DNA from: Floccularia luteovirens
Taxonomy: Eukaryota; Basidiomycota; Agaricomycetes; Agaricales; Squamanitaceae
Length of the DNA: 64,000 nucleotides
Direction of reading: 5' to 3'
Assembly: GCA_009739215.1 (NCBI GenBank)
Contig: VSJF01000009.1
Span: 1,178,001-1,242,000 of the forward strand
Within the stretch, counting starts at the first letter, position 1, and each line of letters opens with the position of its first letter. The notes under the pieces are model-generated. The model was not told where the DNA came from. It did not search any database and saw nothing but the letters and a program-made list of their open reading frames with translations. A program made the translations under genes and the position numbers. Shown here in pieces: positions 36,079 through 45,468 of this stretch.

Positions 36079-38176
36079 ATGCCTCAAATTGTTATGCCAC
36101 CTCGAACTGATAAAACTGCACCCAAATTCGACGGGAAACCCATTTCCCTCCGCAGGTTTTTCGAAGATGTCGACCAGCTCGCCGAATTAGCAGAAATCAC
36201 AGAGAGACAACGAATCGAGTACGCACTCTGCTATGTTTCATTGGAAGATAACGAGTTATGGGACTCCCTCGAAGCCGCGCGAGGAGACAATTGGGAGGCG
36301 TTCAAGGAAGCGGTTAGTAGTTTGTACCCGGGAGCAGAATCCGAGAGGAAGTATTCTATTCATGACCTTGAGCGTATTTCTGAGGATAACGCTTCAGGAA
36401 AAATCACCTCCCGCGCACACCTAGGAGAGTACCACCGCAAGTTCCTCCGAGTTGCTAACTTCCTCCGCTCAAAGAACAGGTTAACGGATCGAGAAATATC
36501 TGCCACCTTTATCCGCGGTTTCGACGTAGAGTTTAGGGAAGCGGTCCGGAGTCAACTACGCCTCCAAGAACCTACGCACCATCCCGACGACCCTTATACC
36601 CTCCAAGAAATCGTCGCCGCTGCGGATCACTTACTTGCGGGATCTATGGCGTACCTCCAGACGGTCCCTATAGTATACTCGCGCCCGTCTACCCCTTCAG
36701 TAACCGTTGTAAAGCGAGAAGTTGTAGATATTCAAGACACATCAAACTATTCGAACGACTTCAAATCGATGATACAGACATTTAACCAAACCCTATCCAC
36801 TCTGAACCAGACCATCCTTAATACCCAGACGCATCCGCAAAATCAAGGATCTTCGCAATCCACAGGACCACCTTCATGCAATTTCTGCTCTGAGCCTTCC
36901 CATTTTGTTACCAATTGTCCAAAAGCTAACGAATATATTCTCGCTGGCAAGATCATGCGGAACAGTAGCAACCGTCTAGTCCTCCCTAACGGGAACTATG
37001 TGCCGCGCATTACTCCGGGACGTAACATGATGGAACGCTTCGATAACTGGTTCAAGTCTAACCCCGCGCAACCAGCAGTTTCAACCAACATGTATGAGGT
37101 CGATCAGCCCGAGACACCAGTACGCTACGCATGGACGGACAAACAACATATCACAGACATTAAGGAACTCCCAGTTAATTATAAGTGTCCGGTTAAAGTC
37201 ACAGCGTTAGGAGAAATAGAAGAGGACGATGAAACACTTATTCAGGTGATCGCTGCAGCGCAGGAGAAATTAGACCGCAGGGCTGGTAAGAAGAATACGA
37301 CAGCTAAACCCGCATCTAAACAGCAGCCTGTTGTCCTTGTTAACCCTCCTCCCGAACAACCACCCCGCGCACAACCTCCAACAGCGCCGAAGCACGCAGA
37401 ACCTCCCAAACCCCCACAACCGCAGTTCAAATACATCTCACCCCTTGAAGACACACGTATAACGGCGGAAGTTATTGAGCGATCTCTCAGCGCGCCAGTC
37501 ACAATATCGCAAAGGGAACTACTCGCCCTACGCCCCAGATATACGAAAGCAATTTAAGGAGCTCACTACGACTAAGCGCGTTCCCGCTGGTCAAAACGCA
37601 ATCACCACTAGTTACGAGACCTTGTTACAAGGGCTTCGAGATGCTGAGAGAGAAGCTGAAACTATGCAGCTTGCGTCGATAAGTTCGGCTGTTCCTCTAG
37701 ATCGAGATGATCTCATAGTCTCCTCTCAGATTGAAAACCTGCGCAGCATTCACCCTATCATCGAAGACTCCATTTACTGCGAAGCCGTGCTTGACTCAGG
37801 CTCCCAGATAGTTGCGATGCGGCGCGACTTATGGGAAAAGCTTGGAGTCCCAGTACGATCCGAGCACATTATGACCATGGAAGCGGCCAATAAGACCAAG
37901 AACGCGACGCTCGGTCTGCTCCGCAACCTCAAACTTTCTATTGGGGAAATGGACCTTTATTTGCAAGTACAAGTAGTCGACGACGCTCCCTACGAGCTCT
38001 TATTAGGACGACCTTTCTACACGCTCACACAAGCAACCACAAAGGATTTTGTTAATGGTGATCAGCATGTAATACTTACTGACCCAAACACTGGCCTAGT
38101 CGTAACAATCCCCACCAAATCACGCATCAATGGCACCAACCGGCGCCAGCCAACCGCAGCAATTACGGGTTTTTAG
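36079..38176 (+). CDS. gag-pro: Gypsy Gag-protease
   Basis: The first ATG is 36079, although the same frame is open without an ATG from about 35740. Gag includes KFDGKPISLRRFFEDVDQLA, a retrotransposon Gag domain (RAHLGEYHRKFLRVANFL) and a zinc knuckle CNFCSEPSHFVTNC (C-x2-C-x4-H-x4-C). A Pro-rich stretch follows. The reading continues in the next frame through the aspartic protease: AVLDSGSQIVAMRRDLWEKL (DSG active site) and YELLLGRPF. The switch needs a +1 shift at about 37531 (CTA, extra C, GCC CCA): either an insertion in this copy or a +1 frameshift site. The frame ends with TAG at 38174-38176, directly after a -1 slippery heptamer. Confidence 0.88.
38167..38176 (+). promoter_or_regulatory. 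-1 ribosomal frameshift site, GGGTTTT followed by TAG
   Basis: In the gag-pro frame the codons read ACG GGT TTT TAG, so G GGT TTT is a canonical X XXY YYZ heptamer. Slipping one base back reads TTA GGT ATC and enters the pol frame, which is open from at least 38161 to 41691. A downstream stimulatory structure was not identified. Confidence 0.8.
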
Positions 38177-41100
38177 GTATCGATGATTCGAATAGCGCTC
38201 GAGGAGATGTCAATATACCATCTATCAATTTAAACTCACTCTCCGGACAAGAATCTCTAACTACGGACTTTCCTTTATCATCTTATCATCCAACAGAACT
38301 CCTCGACTCCCCTCTCTTTAATATTGTAGAATCTATAGAAATTCCCTTAGATACCACCAACCTGGTCTTCCCTCGCACGCAACCAGCTCCAGTATGCAAA
38401 TCCGTCTCTTCGTACTCGCTCTCGCTATCGCCCTCGAATTTCGCATACAAGAAAGTTGCAAACCGCACGAAGCCAGTTGCCACCACGCTCCCTGAACACT
38501 TCCGCATAGTTCGACGCGTCCCTTCAGATCCGCTTATTGGAATGCCTGTATTACCTTATCACCCACCTGACTTCACTCCCGGCGAGCGATACACGGAAGA
38601 ACGACGCGTAACGTTTAACATCAACCCCGACGGGTTCCTTTGGCCAGAAGAAGAAAAACTTGCGAACTGGTTAGTGAAGGCGCAGGAACAGGGTTTCGCA
38701 TGGACAGAAACGGAGAAAGGGAAGTTTTCAACCGCATACTTTGACCCGATAATTATCCCCACCATTGAGCATATACCCTGGGTCCTCCGCAATATACCCA
38801 TACCCCCAGGCATTTTCGACAACGTTGTACATATCATCAAAGACAAGATCGCAGCGGGTGTTTATGAACCCTCCAACTCTTCCTATAGATCACGCTGGTT
38901 TTGCGTAAAGAAGAAGGACAGAAAATCCCTCCGTATAGTTCACGACCTCCAGCCCCTTAACGCGGTCACAATCAAAGATAGCGGACTCCCTCCTATGGTT
39001 GAGTTATATGCTGAGTCATTTGGCGGTCGTGGCTGTTATGGCATGTTTGATCTCTTTGTAGGATTCGACCAGAGAGAACTCTCGCAGATATCGCGCGATC
39101 TTACAACCTTCCAAACCCCTCTTGGGACCTTCCGCCTCACCTCTATCCCTATGGGATACACCAATTCGATGCAGATCCAGCATGGCGACCTTACCTTCCT
39201 CCTTAAGGACGAGATACCCGATGTGGCGGTCCCATTTGTCGATGATGTCCCTGTTAAGGGCGCGCGTACACGGTTTGAACTCCCTGACGGCTCCTACGAG
39301 ACCATCCCACAGAACCCCGGCATCCGACGCTTTGTGTGGGAACACCTACAAAATGTCAACCGAGTCATTCAGCGGATTAAACACGCCGGCGGTACCTTCT
39401 CTGGAAAGAAGTCTTTCATCTGCGTCCCTTCAGCAATTATTGTAGGACACAGATGCACCTATGAAGGACGAGTTCCCGACGAGTCACGCATCCAGAAAAT
39501 CCGAGATTGGCCCGCTTGTACCTCCCTGACCGAAGTTCGCGGTTTCCTAGGGACGGTAGGTACCGTCCGCATGTTTATTAAAAACTTTGCAACCTACAGC
39601 CGGCCACTTGTCATCCTCACGAAGAAGGATATCGAATTTACATGGGGTCTGGAACAGCAACAAGCAATAGATACCCTCAAAGATCTCGTTATTAACTGCC
39701 CCGCAATCCGCGCTATCGATTATTCATCCCTCCACGAGGTTATCCTCGCAGTAGACTCCTCACACATTGCAGTGGGGTATATTATTTCACAGATCGGTGA
39801 GGACCGCAAGCGCTATCCAAACCGCTTTGGTTCGATCACATGGAACGACCGAGAACAACGCTACTCTCAATCAAAAATCGAACTTTATGGACTATTTCGA
39901 GCCTTACATGATACCCGCATCTATCTTATTGGTGTACAAAACCTTGTTGTTGAAGTTGACGCTAAGTATATTAAAGGGATGATTAATAATCCTGACATAC
40001 AGCCAAACGCAGCAATTAACCGGTGGATCGCCGGCATCTTACTATTCGACTTTACCCTACGCCATGTTCCCGCAAGAGACCACGCACCAGCGGATGGGCT
40101 TTCCCGGCGTCCCCGCGCACCAGAAGATGACGACGTTGCGGACGACGCGGACGATTGGATCGACTTAGCCAATGCTTTTGCGGTAGAAATCTTAAATTGG
40201 CGGACAGATCACGGAGTACCCACAATTATACCTTCACCTCGTATTTATAACGCACCACAGGTTTCCGTTCTCTCCAATACAGAGGTATCTGACGTAGTCA
40301 TTCCCCGATCTGACAAAGCGAACCGACGGGATGACGAGTTAATCGACATTGAGGCGTTCCTGAAGTCCCCAGCCCGACCCACTGGGATGGACGACAATGT
40401 CTTCCGGCAACTTGTGAAGAAAGCATCCGAGTTCTTCATCTTCGACAATCGGTTATGGCGCCGTGACCGCACTGGGAAACACAAGCTTGTCATCAGGCCA
40501 CCCGACCGTTTCGATCTCATCAAAGCCGCTCACGACGACCTTGGCCACAAGGGCGTGTTTACTGTCCGCACCAGGCTCCTCGAACGTTTCTGGTGGCCGT
40601 TTTTGGACAACAACATCAAGTGGTACATCCGCACCTGTCACGAATGCCAAGTCCGCCTCTTCCGGAAATTCTACATACCCGCTTCTGTCCCCACTCCAGC
40701 ATCCCTCTTCCGCAAAGCGTACATCGACACCATGCTTATGCCAAAGTCTAACGGTTTCCGTTACATTGTACAAGCGCGTTGTTCCCTATCCTCCTACCCT
40801 GAATGGCGCATGCTCCGCGCTGAAAATGGGCGTACTCTTGGTGCGTTTATTTTTGAGGATATTCTTTGTAGATGGGGCGCACTTGAGGAAATAGTCACGG
40901 ACAACGGCCCCGCTTTCTTGCAGGCTGTCGAGCATCTCGCTAATCAGTATAATATTCGCCACATACGCATTTCCCCATATAACTCCCGCGCTAACGGCAT
41001 CGTTGAACGACGCCACCTCGACGTCCGTGAAGCCCTTATGAAGGCAACTGAAGGAGACGAACGCACTTGGTCCCAGGTCGCACCTTCGGTATTTTGGGCG

Positions 41101-41691
41101 GAACGCATTACCATACAGAAATCCACAGGTTACTCTCCTTATTACATTGTTCACGGAACTGAACCTCTCCTTCCATTTGATATTACAGAAGCCACTTACT
41201 TGGCTCCCCGCATTTCCACCACGCTCTCTACAGCGGACCTATTAGCGCGCCGCGCTATTCAACTCCAAAAACGCCCTGAAGACCTCGCACAGATTTCTGA
41301 GCGGGTGCTGCGCGCATGCTACGACTCTGTCCAACAGTTCGAGAAGACTTTTGCCAACTCCATCCGGAACTTCAACTTTGTCCCCGGATCACTCGTACTC
41401 GTCCGTAACTCACGCGTCGAAGCTGAGTTAAACCGGAAAACTAAACCACGCTATCTTGGCTCAATGGTTGTGTTGCGAAGGACTGAAGGAGGATCTTATA
41501 TTTTAGGAGAAGCGGACGGATCTATTTCTAGGCTACGTTTTGCTGCTTTTCGTTTAGTTCCTTACCACCCCCGCTCTCCGCGCTTTTTACCTGTAACTAA
41601 ACTTATCGATTTGACGGATCAACAGCTGGATATGATGACGCATGATGTAGATGACAACGATGGTCAGGAGTTACCTCCTCCATCCGATTAA
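38173..41691 (+). CDS. pol: Gypsy Pol (reverse transcriptase, RNase H, integrase)
   Basis: Translated after the -1 shift; the first ATG is at 38542, but the open frame reaches back through the slippery site. Reverse transcriptase shows SYRSRWFCVKKKDRKSLRIV, the FQTPLGTFRLTSIPMGYTNS region and the catalytic VPFVDDV. RNase H follows (ILAVDSSHIAVGYIISQIG). Integrase has the HHCC zinc finger (AAHDDLGHKG, then CHECQ) and a D,D-35-E core (YIDTMLM; IVTDNGPAF; GIVERR). No chromodomain was seen at the C-terminus. The frame is uninterrupted for more than 1,100 codons, so it is potentially active. Confidence 0.93.
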   Translation, partial: LGIDDSNSARGDVNIPSINLNSLSGQESLTTDFPLSSYHPTELLDSPLFNIVESIEIPLDTTNLVFPRTQPAPVCKSVSSYSLSLSPSNFAYKKVANRTKPVATTLPEHFRIVRRVPSDPLIGMPVLPYHPPDFTPGERYTEERRVTFNINPDGFLWPEEEKLANWLVKAQEQGFAWTETEKGKFSTAYFDPIIIPTIEHIPWVLRNIPIPPGIFDNVVHIIKDKIAAGVYEPSNSSYRSRWFCVKKKDRKSLRIVHDLQPLNAVTIKDSGLPPMVELYAESFGGRGCYGMFDLFVGFDQRELSQISRDLTTFQTPLGTFRLTSIPMGYTNSMQIQHGDLTFLLKDEIPDVAVPFVDDVPVKGARTRFELPDGSYETIPQNPGIRRFVWEHLQNVNRVIQRIKHAGGTFSGKKSFICVPSAIIVGHRCTYEGRVPDESRIQKIRDWPACTSLTEVRGFLGTVGTVRMFIKNFATYSRPLVILTKKDIEFTWGLEQQQAIDTLKDLVINCPAIRAIDYSSLHEVILAVDSSHIAVGYIISQIGEDRKRYPNRFGSITWNDREQRYSQSKIELYGLFRALHDTRIYLIGVQNLVVEVDAKYIKGMINNPDIQPNAAINRWIAGILLFDFTLRHVPARDHAPADGLSRRPRAPEDDDVADDADDWIDLANAFAVEILNWRTDHGVPTIIPSPRIYNAPQVSVLSNTEVSDVVIPRSDKANRRDDELIDIEAFLKSPARPTGMDDNVFRQLVKKASEFFIFDNRLWRRDRTGKHKLVIRPPDRFDLIKAAHDDLGHKGVFTVRTRLLERFWWPFLDNNIKWYIRTCHECQVRLFRKFYIPASVPTPASLFRKAYIDTMLMPKSNGFRYIVQARCSLSSYPEWRMLRAENGRTLGAFIFEDILCRWGALEEIVTDNGPAFLQAVEHLANQYNIRHIRISPYNSRANGIVERRHLDVREALMKATEGDERTWSQVAPSVFWAERITIQKSTGYSPYYIVHGTEPLLPFDITEATYLAPRISTTLSTADLLARRAIQLQKRPEDLAQISERVLRACYDSVQQFEKTFANSIRNFNFVPGSLVLVRNSRVEAELNRKTKPRYLGSMVVLRRTEGGSYILGEADGSISRLRFAAFRLVPYHPRSPRFLPVTKLIDLTDQQLDMMTHDVDDNDGQELPPPSD

Positions 41692-42226
41692 TCTCGCAGT
41701 TTAACTGCCCTGCTCTGACCAGCGTATACCTTCATATTTATATTCTCTCTTTATTTTAACAATGCGTTTTGACGCTCTTTGTTTATTTTCTTTGTATTTG
41801 ATCTCTCTTTACTTTAACAACGCGACTTACGGCTTCTTGCCTATTTGTTTGTGATAATCCGTTCCGTCCTCGTTCCAGCAATCCCTCTCGTTTCGACACC
41901 TTATCTTTCGTTTGCGTCTCGTTGTCATCCCTCTCGTCTAGCGCCTTTATCCTCTGCGCAATAACAGCTCCTCGCCTTAACTCCACTCCTGCGCTTCTCC
42001 TCGTCTCCGCCCTTTTGTTTCTTCATATGAACCTCACGTCTTCCAAAACAGCATTTATTTTGCGGTTCCTCTTCCACAGCATCTTACAACCTACGTACAT
42101 TTAATAGGGCACCCTTTGGTACCCGCTACAGAAATATAATGATGAGGGGCTTCTCCTCACCGGCCCCCTGCGGTGCTATCCTCCTCAAATAACGATTTCT
42201 CCTACTACCAGGCCTCTTCCCAGCAA

Positions 42227-43761
42227 TTACATCCTCCGCCCACGCGAGCCTTGGGAACGTTGTCGACGGCGGCGCTCTGCCTCTATCTCCTCGTCCCGCG
42301 CGGCGGCAGCCAGCAACGCCTCTTCCAAGTTGGCTGCCGCGGTCATTGCTTCGTGATACCTGGCTGCCGCGGCCTCGATCTCCTGGTGGTGCGTTTCCAA
42401 AGCGCGCTGGCGCATCTCACCTATGGAGCGCCTTATTGTCATCGTAGCACGTGCGGCGTGCGCCCTTACCATGCTATTGCTCCTGGACGAATCTGCTGAT
42501 GACCCTAAATACTCGGTTATTGAAGGGGGCGGCATTGTGTTTACGCCCGTGTCTTCATGCTCCGAAGTACTTGGTGTTGCGCGAGGTCGTCTGGGTCTCA
42601 CGCGCTGAGTCTCGTCCGGCTGGGTCGGTTCCACCCTTGGGCGTTGCTGTGGGCGCGGCGGCGTATCTGGATTCGACAACACCCTTTTGGGTGACACGGG
42701 GGGACGTCCAACGTATGTCCTGCGTGTTTTAGTCTTTCCGCACATAGCAAAACTATACCCTGCCTACCTTGTTGTCCTCTTTGGAGGTGCCGCGCTCGCC
42801 TCACCATCCACCTCTATCCTGACCCCTTCCCCAGCTAAGGCTGCAAGCGGCTGACTTGTCGACGCCTGTGACGCCTGAATCTGTCGAACCCGCGACCTCG
42901 TCGTCCTTGGTGTTGCCTCCTCCTCCTCATCATCCTCCATTACTACCACCTCAGGCGCCTTTCCCTTCCCTTTTCCCTTCTGCGCGCGTTTCTCCGCATC
43001 ACGCCTCTGCCCTTCTTCGGCAGACTCACATCTCCTGTGTCCTCTCCGACACTGCCTACACTTATTCCCCATACCTGGAGGACCGAAACAGTCCTTCCCG
43101 GTTAAATTGCAGTTGTAGCACTAATTTCTACACATTAAATTTTATTTTCTCTATAGCACAAGTCACTCACCCTCGGCATATACTGCACATCTCCCTCTTC
43201 CATGAGAGCCTGCGCGGATTTGCGCTTTTCTACCTCCTTCCCCTTTCCCTTCACTTGGCGTGCCGCTCTGCCACGGACTACCTCCTCTTGCTCTTCACCT
43301 TCGTCCGCGGATGCATTTAGGTCATCATCATCTTCCTCTTCATCCCCGCCTTCTGCTTCCGCGTTCTGGTCCCTTCCTCCTGCGTCTTGCTCCTGGGATA
43401 CCGTCGCCTCCTGAAGGGCATCTAAACCCCTGACCCGTCGTGCGATTGTGTTCCGCATCGTGCCCAACTGCTCCTGCCAGTGCGTTGCCCGCGCCACCGG
43501 AAGTTTTTTGACTGCGTTCTCGAATACCACTAAATTGTAGTGGCCTACTGTTCCCAACCCCAACTGCCCCTCATCAACCACCTTTGCTATCTCCGTCTGC
43601 TTCACGGTCAGCTTTGTTCTTATCTGGCACTGATCACGTACTAGATAGTGCTCGATCTCTTCGATCAAGAGCTCGGACGCCCCACCTGCGCTGACGGTGC
43701 CATCCTGTGCGATCTGCCGTAACCGGACTGTAGCGCCTTGTACCAGTTCTTGGTCCGCCAT
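42227..43761 (-). CDS. Antisense spliced gene inside the gypsy element, Cys-cluster protein
   Basis: Lies between pol and the 3' LTR on the opposite strand. Exons 43761-43171, 43120-42768 and 42719-42227 join in phase across introns of 50 nt (GTGAGT...TTAG) and 48 nt (GTAGGC...GCAG), giving 478 residues. The first exon encodes a helical N-terminal region (MADQELVQGATVRLRQI) and a long Asp/Glu-rich stretch, then a basic KGKGK segment. Exon 2 opens with a Cys cluster: CYNCNLTGKDCFG, then NKCRQCRRGHRRC (two C-x2-C pairs plus two Cys). Acidic and basic tracts and an Arg-rich tail follow, with an Ala/Glu-rich helix near the end. No function is known; a DNA- or RNA-binding role is possible. The introns are removable only from the antisense transcript. 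The 3' LTR would have to supply the promoter. Confidence 0.72.
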
Positions 43762-43834
43762 CACTAGCGAATGGTCAGACCTTACAAAGTTGCGGGTACT
43801 TGACCAGGGGGTCAATATTTAAGTGCCCGGGTGG

Positions 43835-44883
43835 TGTGGGAAACCCCTACTACCTCGGAACGAATATGGTAAGCCTGAGACATAGTCTAAGCCTAACGAG
43901 CATCAGAGAACTTCCCCAACCAATCACAACGCGAAGCGCAACATTCAGCAATTCTTACGCAATCGACTACCCAAATTTCATATTGCGAAGCCCCAGACGC
44001 CACAAATGCCCCGCTCAGGACACGCGCCCCCATTCTTAATTCCCGCAGCGCACTCTTCCAGACGCCACATAGCTTAATGAGGACCACGCGGCCCGCTGAT
44101 GCCATCAACCATCAACTTTAGCTCACAAGCCCCTCGGCCGCCGCGTTTCCTAAAATTAGCCGGTAAAAACCCCGTATCAGCGCCATCACTTATCTGATCA
44201 TCGGTCTTAATCGGGATTATCACGCGGATTTGCCTTTCGGACCAAGAAAACAGCGCTCCTGCTAATATTGGTGCACAGGATCACGACTACCTTGGTCACG
44301 TGTGATGCGAGCGCACAGCAACGCTCAGCCTTGCTGTGTTTCCGCAAGGCAGACCAGATGGCCCTCCAGCATTGTTTAGCCTTTATTTCTCTTTTGTGAG
44401 TTTCACAATTCTATAACCAGTATAGCGCATGTTCCTGGTGATGCCCCTTGCGATTTTTTTTACTGCTACCATTCATTAAATTTAGTACATTTCTCCGATT
44501 ACTTAGTACTCTTTCCGCAACGCCCGTAGATATAAAAGATTGTAACTTCGATAGTGAAAGGAACAAGTTTCTACGATCCCAATCTGTTAGCGTCTAAAGT
44601 CTAAAAACCACTCTCAACCTACATATCCCTCACGCACCAAGCGCACCCGCACTCCGCAAGATAACGCGCTCGCGCACATCTAACTGCGCTTCTCTAACGC
44701 GGACTTCGTCCGCATTCTTCCACACCTGCGCGCTACCACTGTGCACTCCGTTATTTAATCCATAAGTCCACTCCTTAAATACAACCACCTAAGTTCTCAA
44801 CAAGGAACTTTCTTCAGAATTAGCAGACGGACGCGCTGCTCCCCATTAGGCTTCTGAGCCTGCTCGCACTTACCTGTCCTTCA
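43835..44883 (+). repeat. Gypsy 3' LTR
   Basis: 1049 bp, same termini as the 5' LTR, followed by the target duplication ACGT and the remainder of the copia-1 5' LTR. Confidence 0.95.
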
Positions 44884-45186
44884 ACGTGACTGATGACGTG
44901 TCTCACACTCATATGCTCTATGGCACGTGACTCTCACGAACATTCCATAACCTTCTACAAGGTTCTATATGTAGTCACATGATATGTTAGTATACCTGCG
45001 CACGGACCATTGTACAAAGCTGTACAAACAGCAATTATGTATATAAGTAGAGCTACTGGACCTTATGTCCTTTGTCGAATTATATTCGTAGTAGTCAGTA
45101 ACTAGCACCTAAGTCTCTAAGAACCTAAGTAAGCTCTAAGGTAAGAACAGTCCCCTCTACTGTGTAAAACAGGGTGCTGCTCAACA
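44884..45186 (+). repeat. Copia-1 5' LTR, remaining 299 bp plus ACGT duplication
   Basis: Continues the LTR from GTGACTGATGACG to the end CTCAACA. With 34576-34634 it totals 358 bp, the exact length of the 3' LTR. It includes a TATATAAG box and two CACGTGAC motifs across the LTR. Confidence 0.93.
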
Positions 45187-45201
45187 GGTTATGGGCCCCG
45201 G
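45187..45201 (+). other. Copia-1 primer-binding site (internal tRNA-iMet type)
   Basis: GGTTATGGGCCCCGG lies immediately after the LTR. It lacks the usual TGG start and resembles the primer site of Drosophila copia, which pairs with an internal part of initiator tRNA-Met. Confidence 0.6.
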
Positions 45202-45468
45202 TGCTGGTCTCAATGGCGCGTTCATCGCTGCCTATGATGACCAGGACTGGATCCTTACCTTTAGAGAAGTGACTCTCTGGAGACTCCCTTAACCAGGTAG
45301 AGACCCAGTGTTGTCCACTCTATCAAGTGGCCTAGATCGTAATAGTTGACTATGTCGACTCTTTGCGAGCCCTATCTTGTTGGCGCAGTACTCTGGACTG
45401 TGTTGAACGTTGTGCTGAAGCTCTTTATTGCAGCTCACTCAACAAACCCAACTTTAAGCAAACAAGAT

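Larger units (their letters stand above)
34635..44883 (+). mobile_element. Ty3/gypsy LTR retrotransposon inside the copia-1 5' LTR
   Basis: About 10.2 kb with 4-bp target duplications ACGT (34631-34634, 44884-44887). It has about 1.05-kb LTRs, a primer-binding site, gag-pro, pol (RT, RNase H, integrase after RT, the gypsy order) and an extra antisense gene between pol and the 3' LTR. The LTRs differ at only about six positions by eye, so it is young. Confidence 0.95.

Noticed and set aside
42764..43072. Treating the three antisense frames in the gypsy element as separate small genes
   Set aside because: They join in phase through two canonical introns of normal length, so one spliced gene is the better model.
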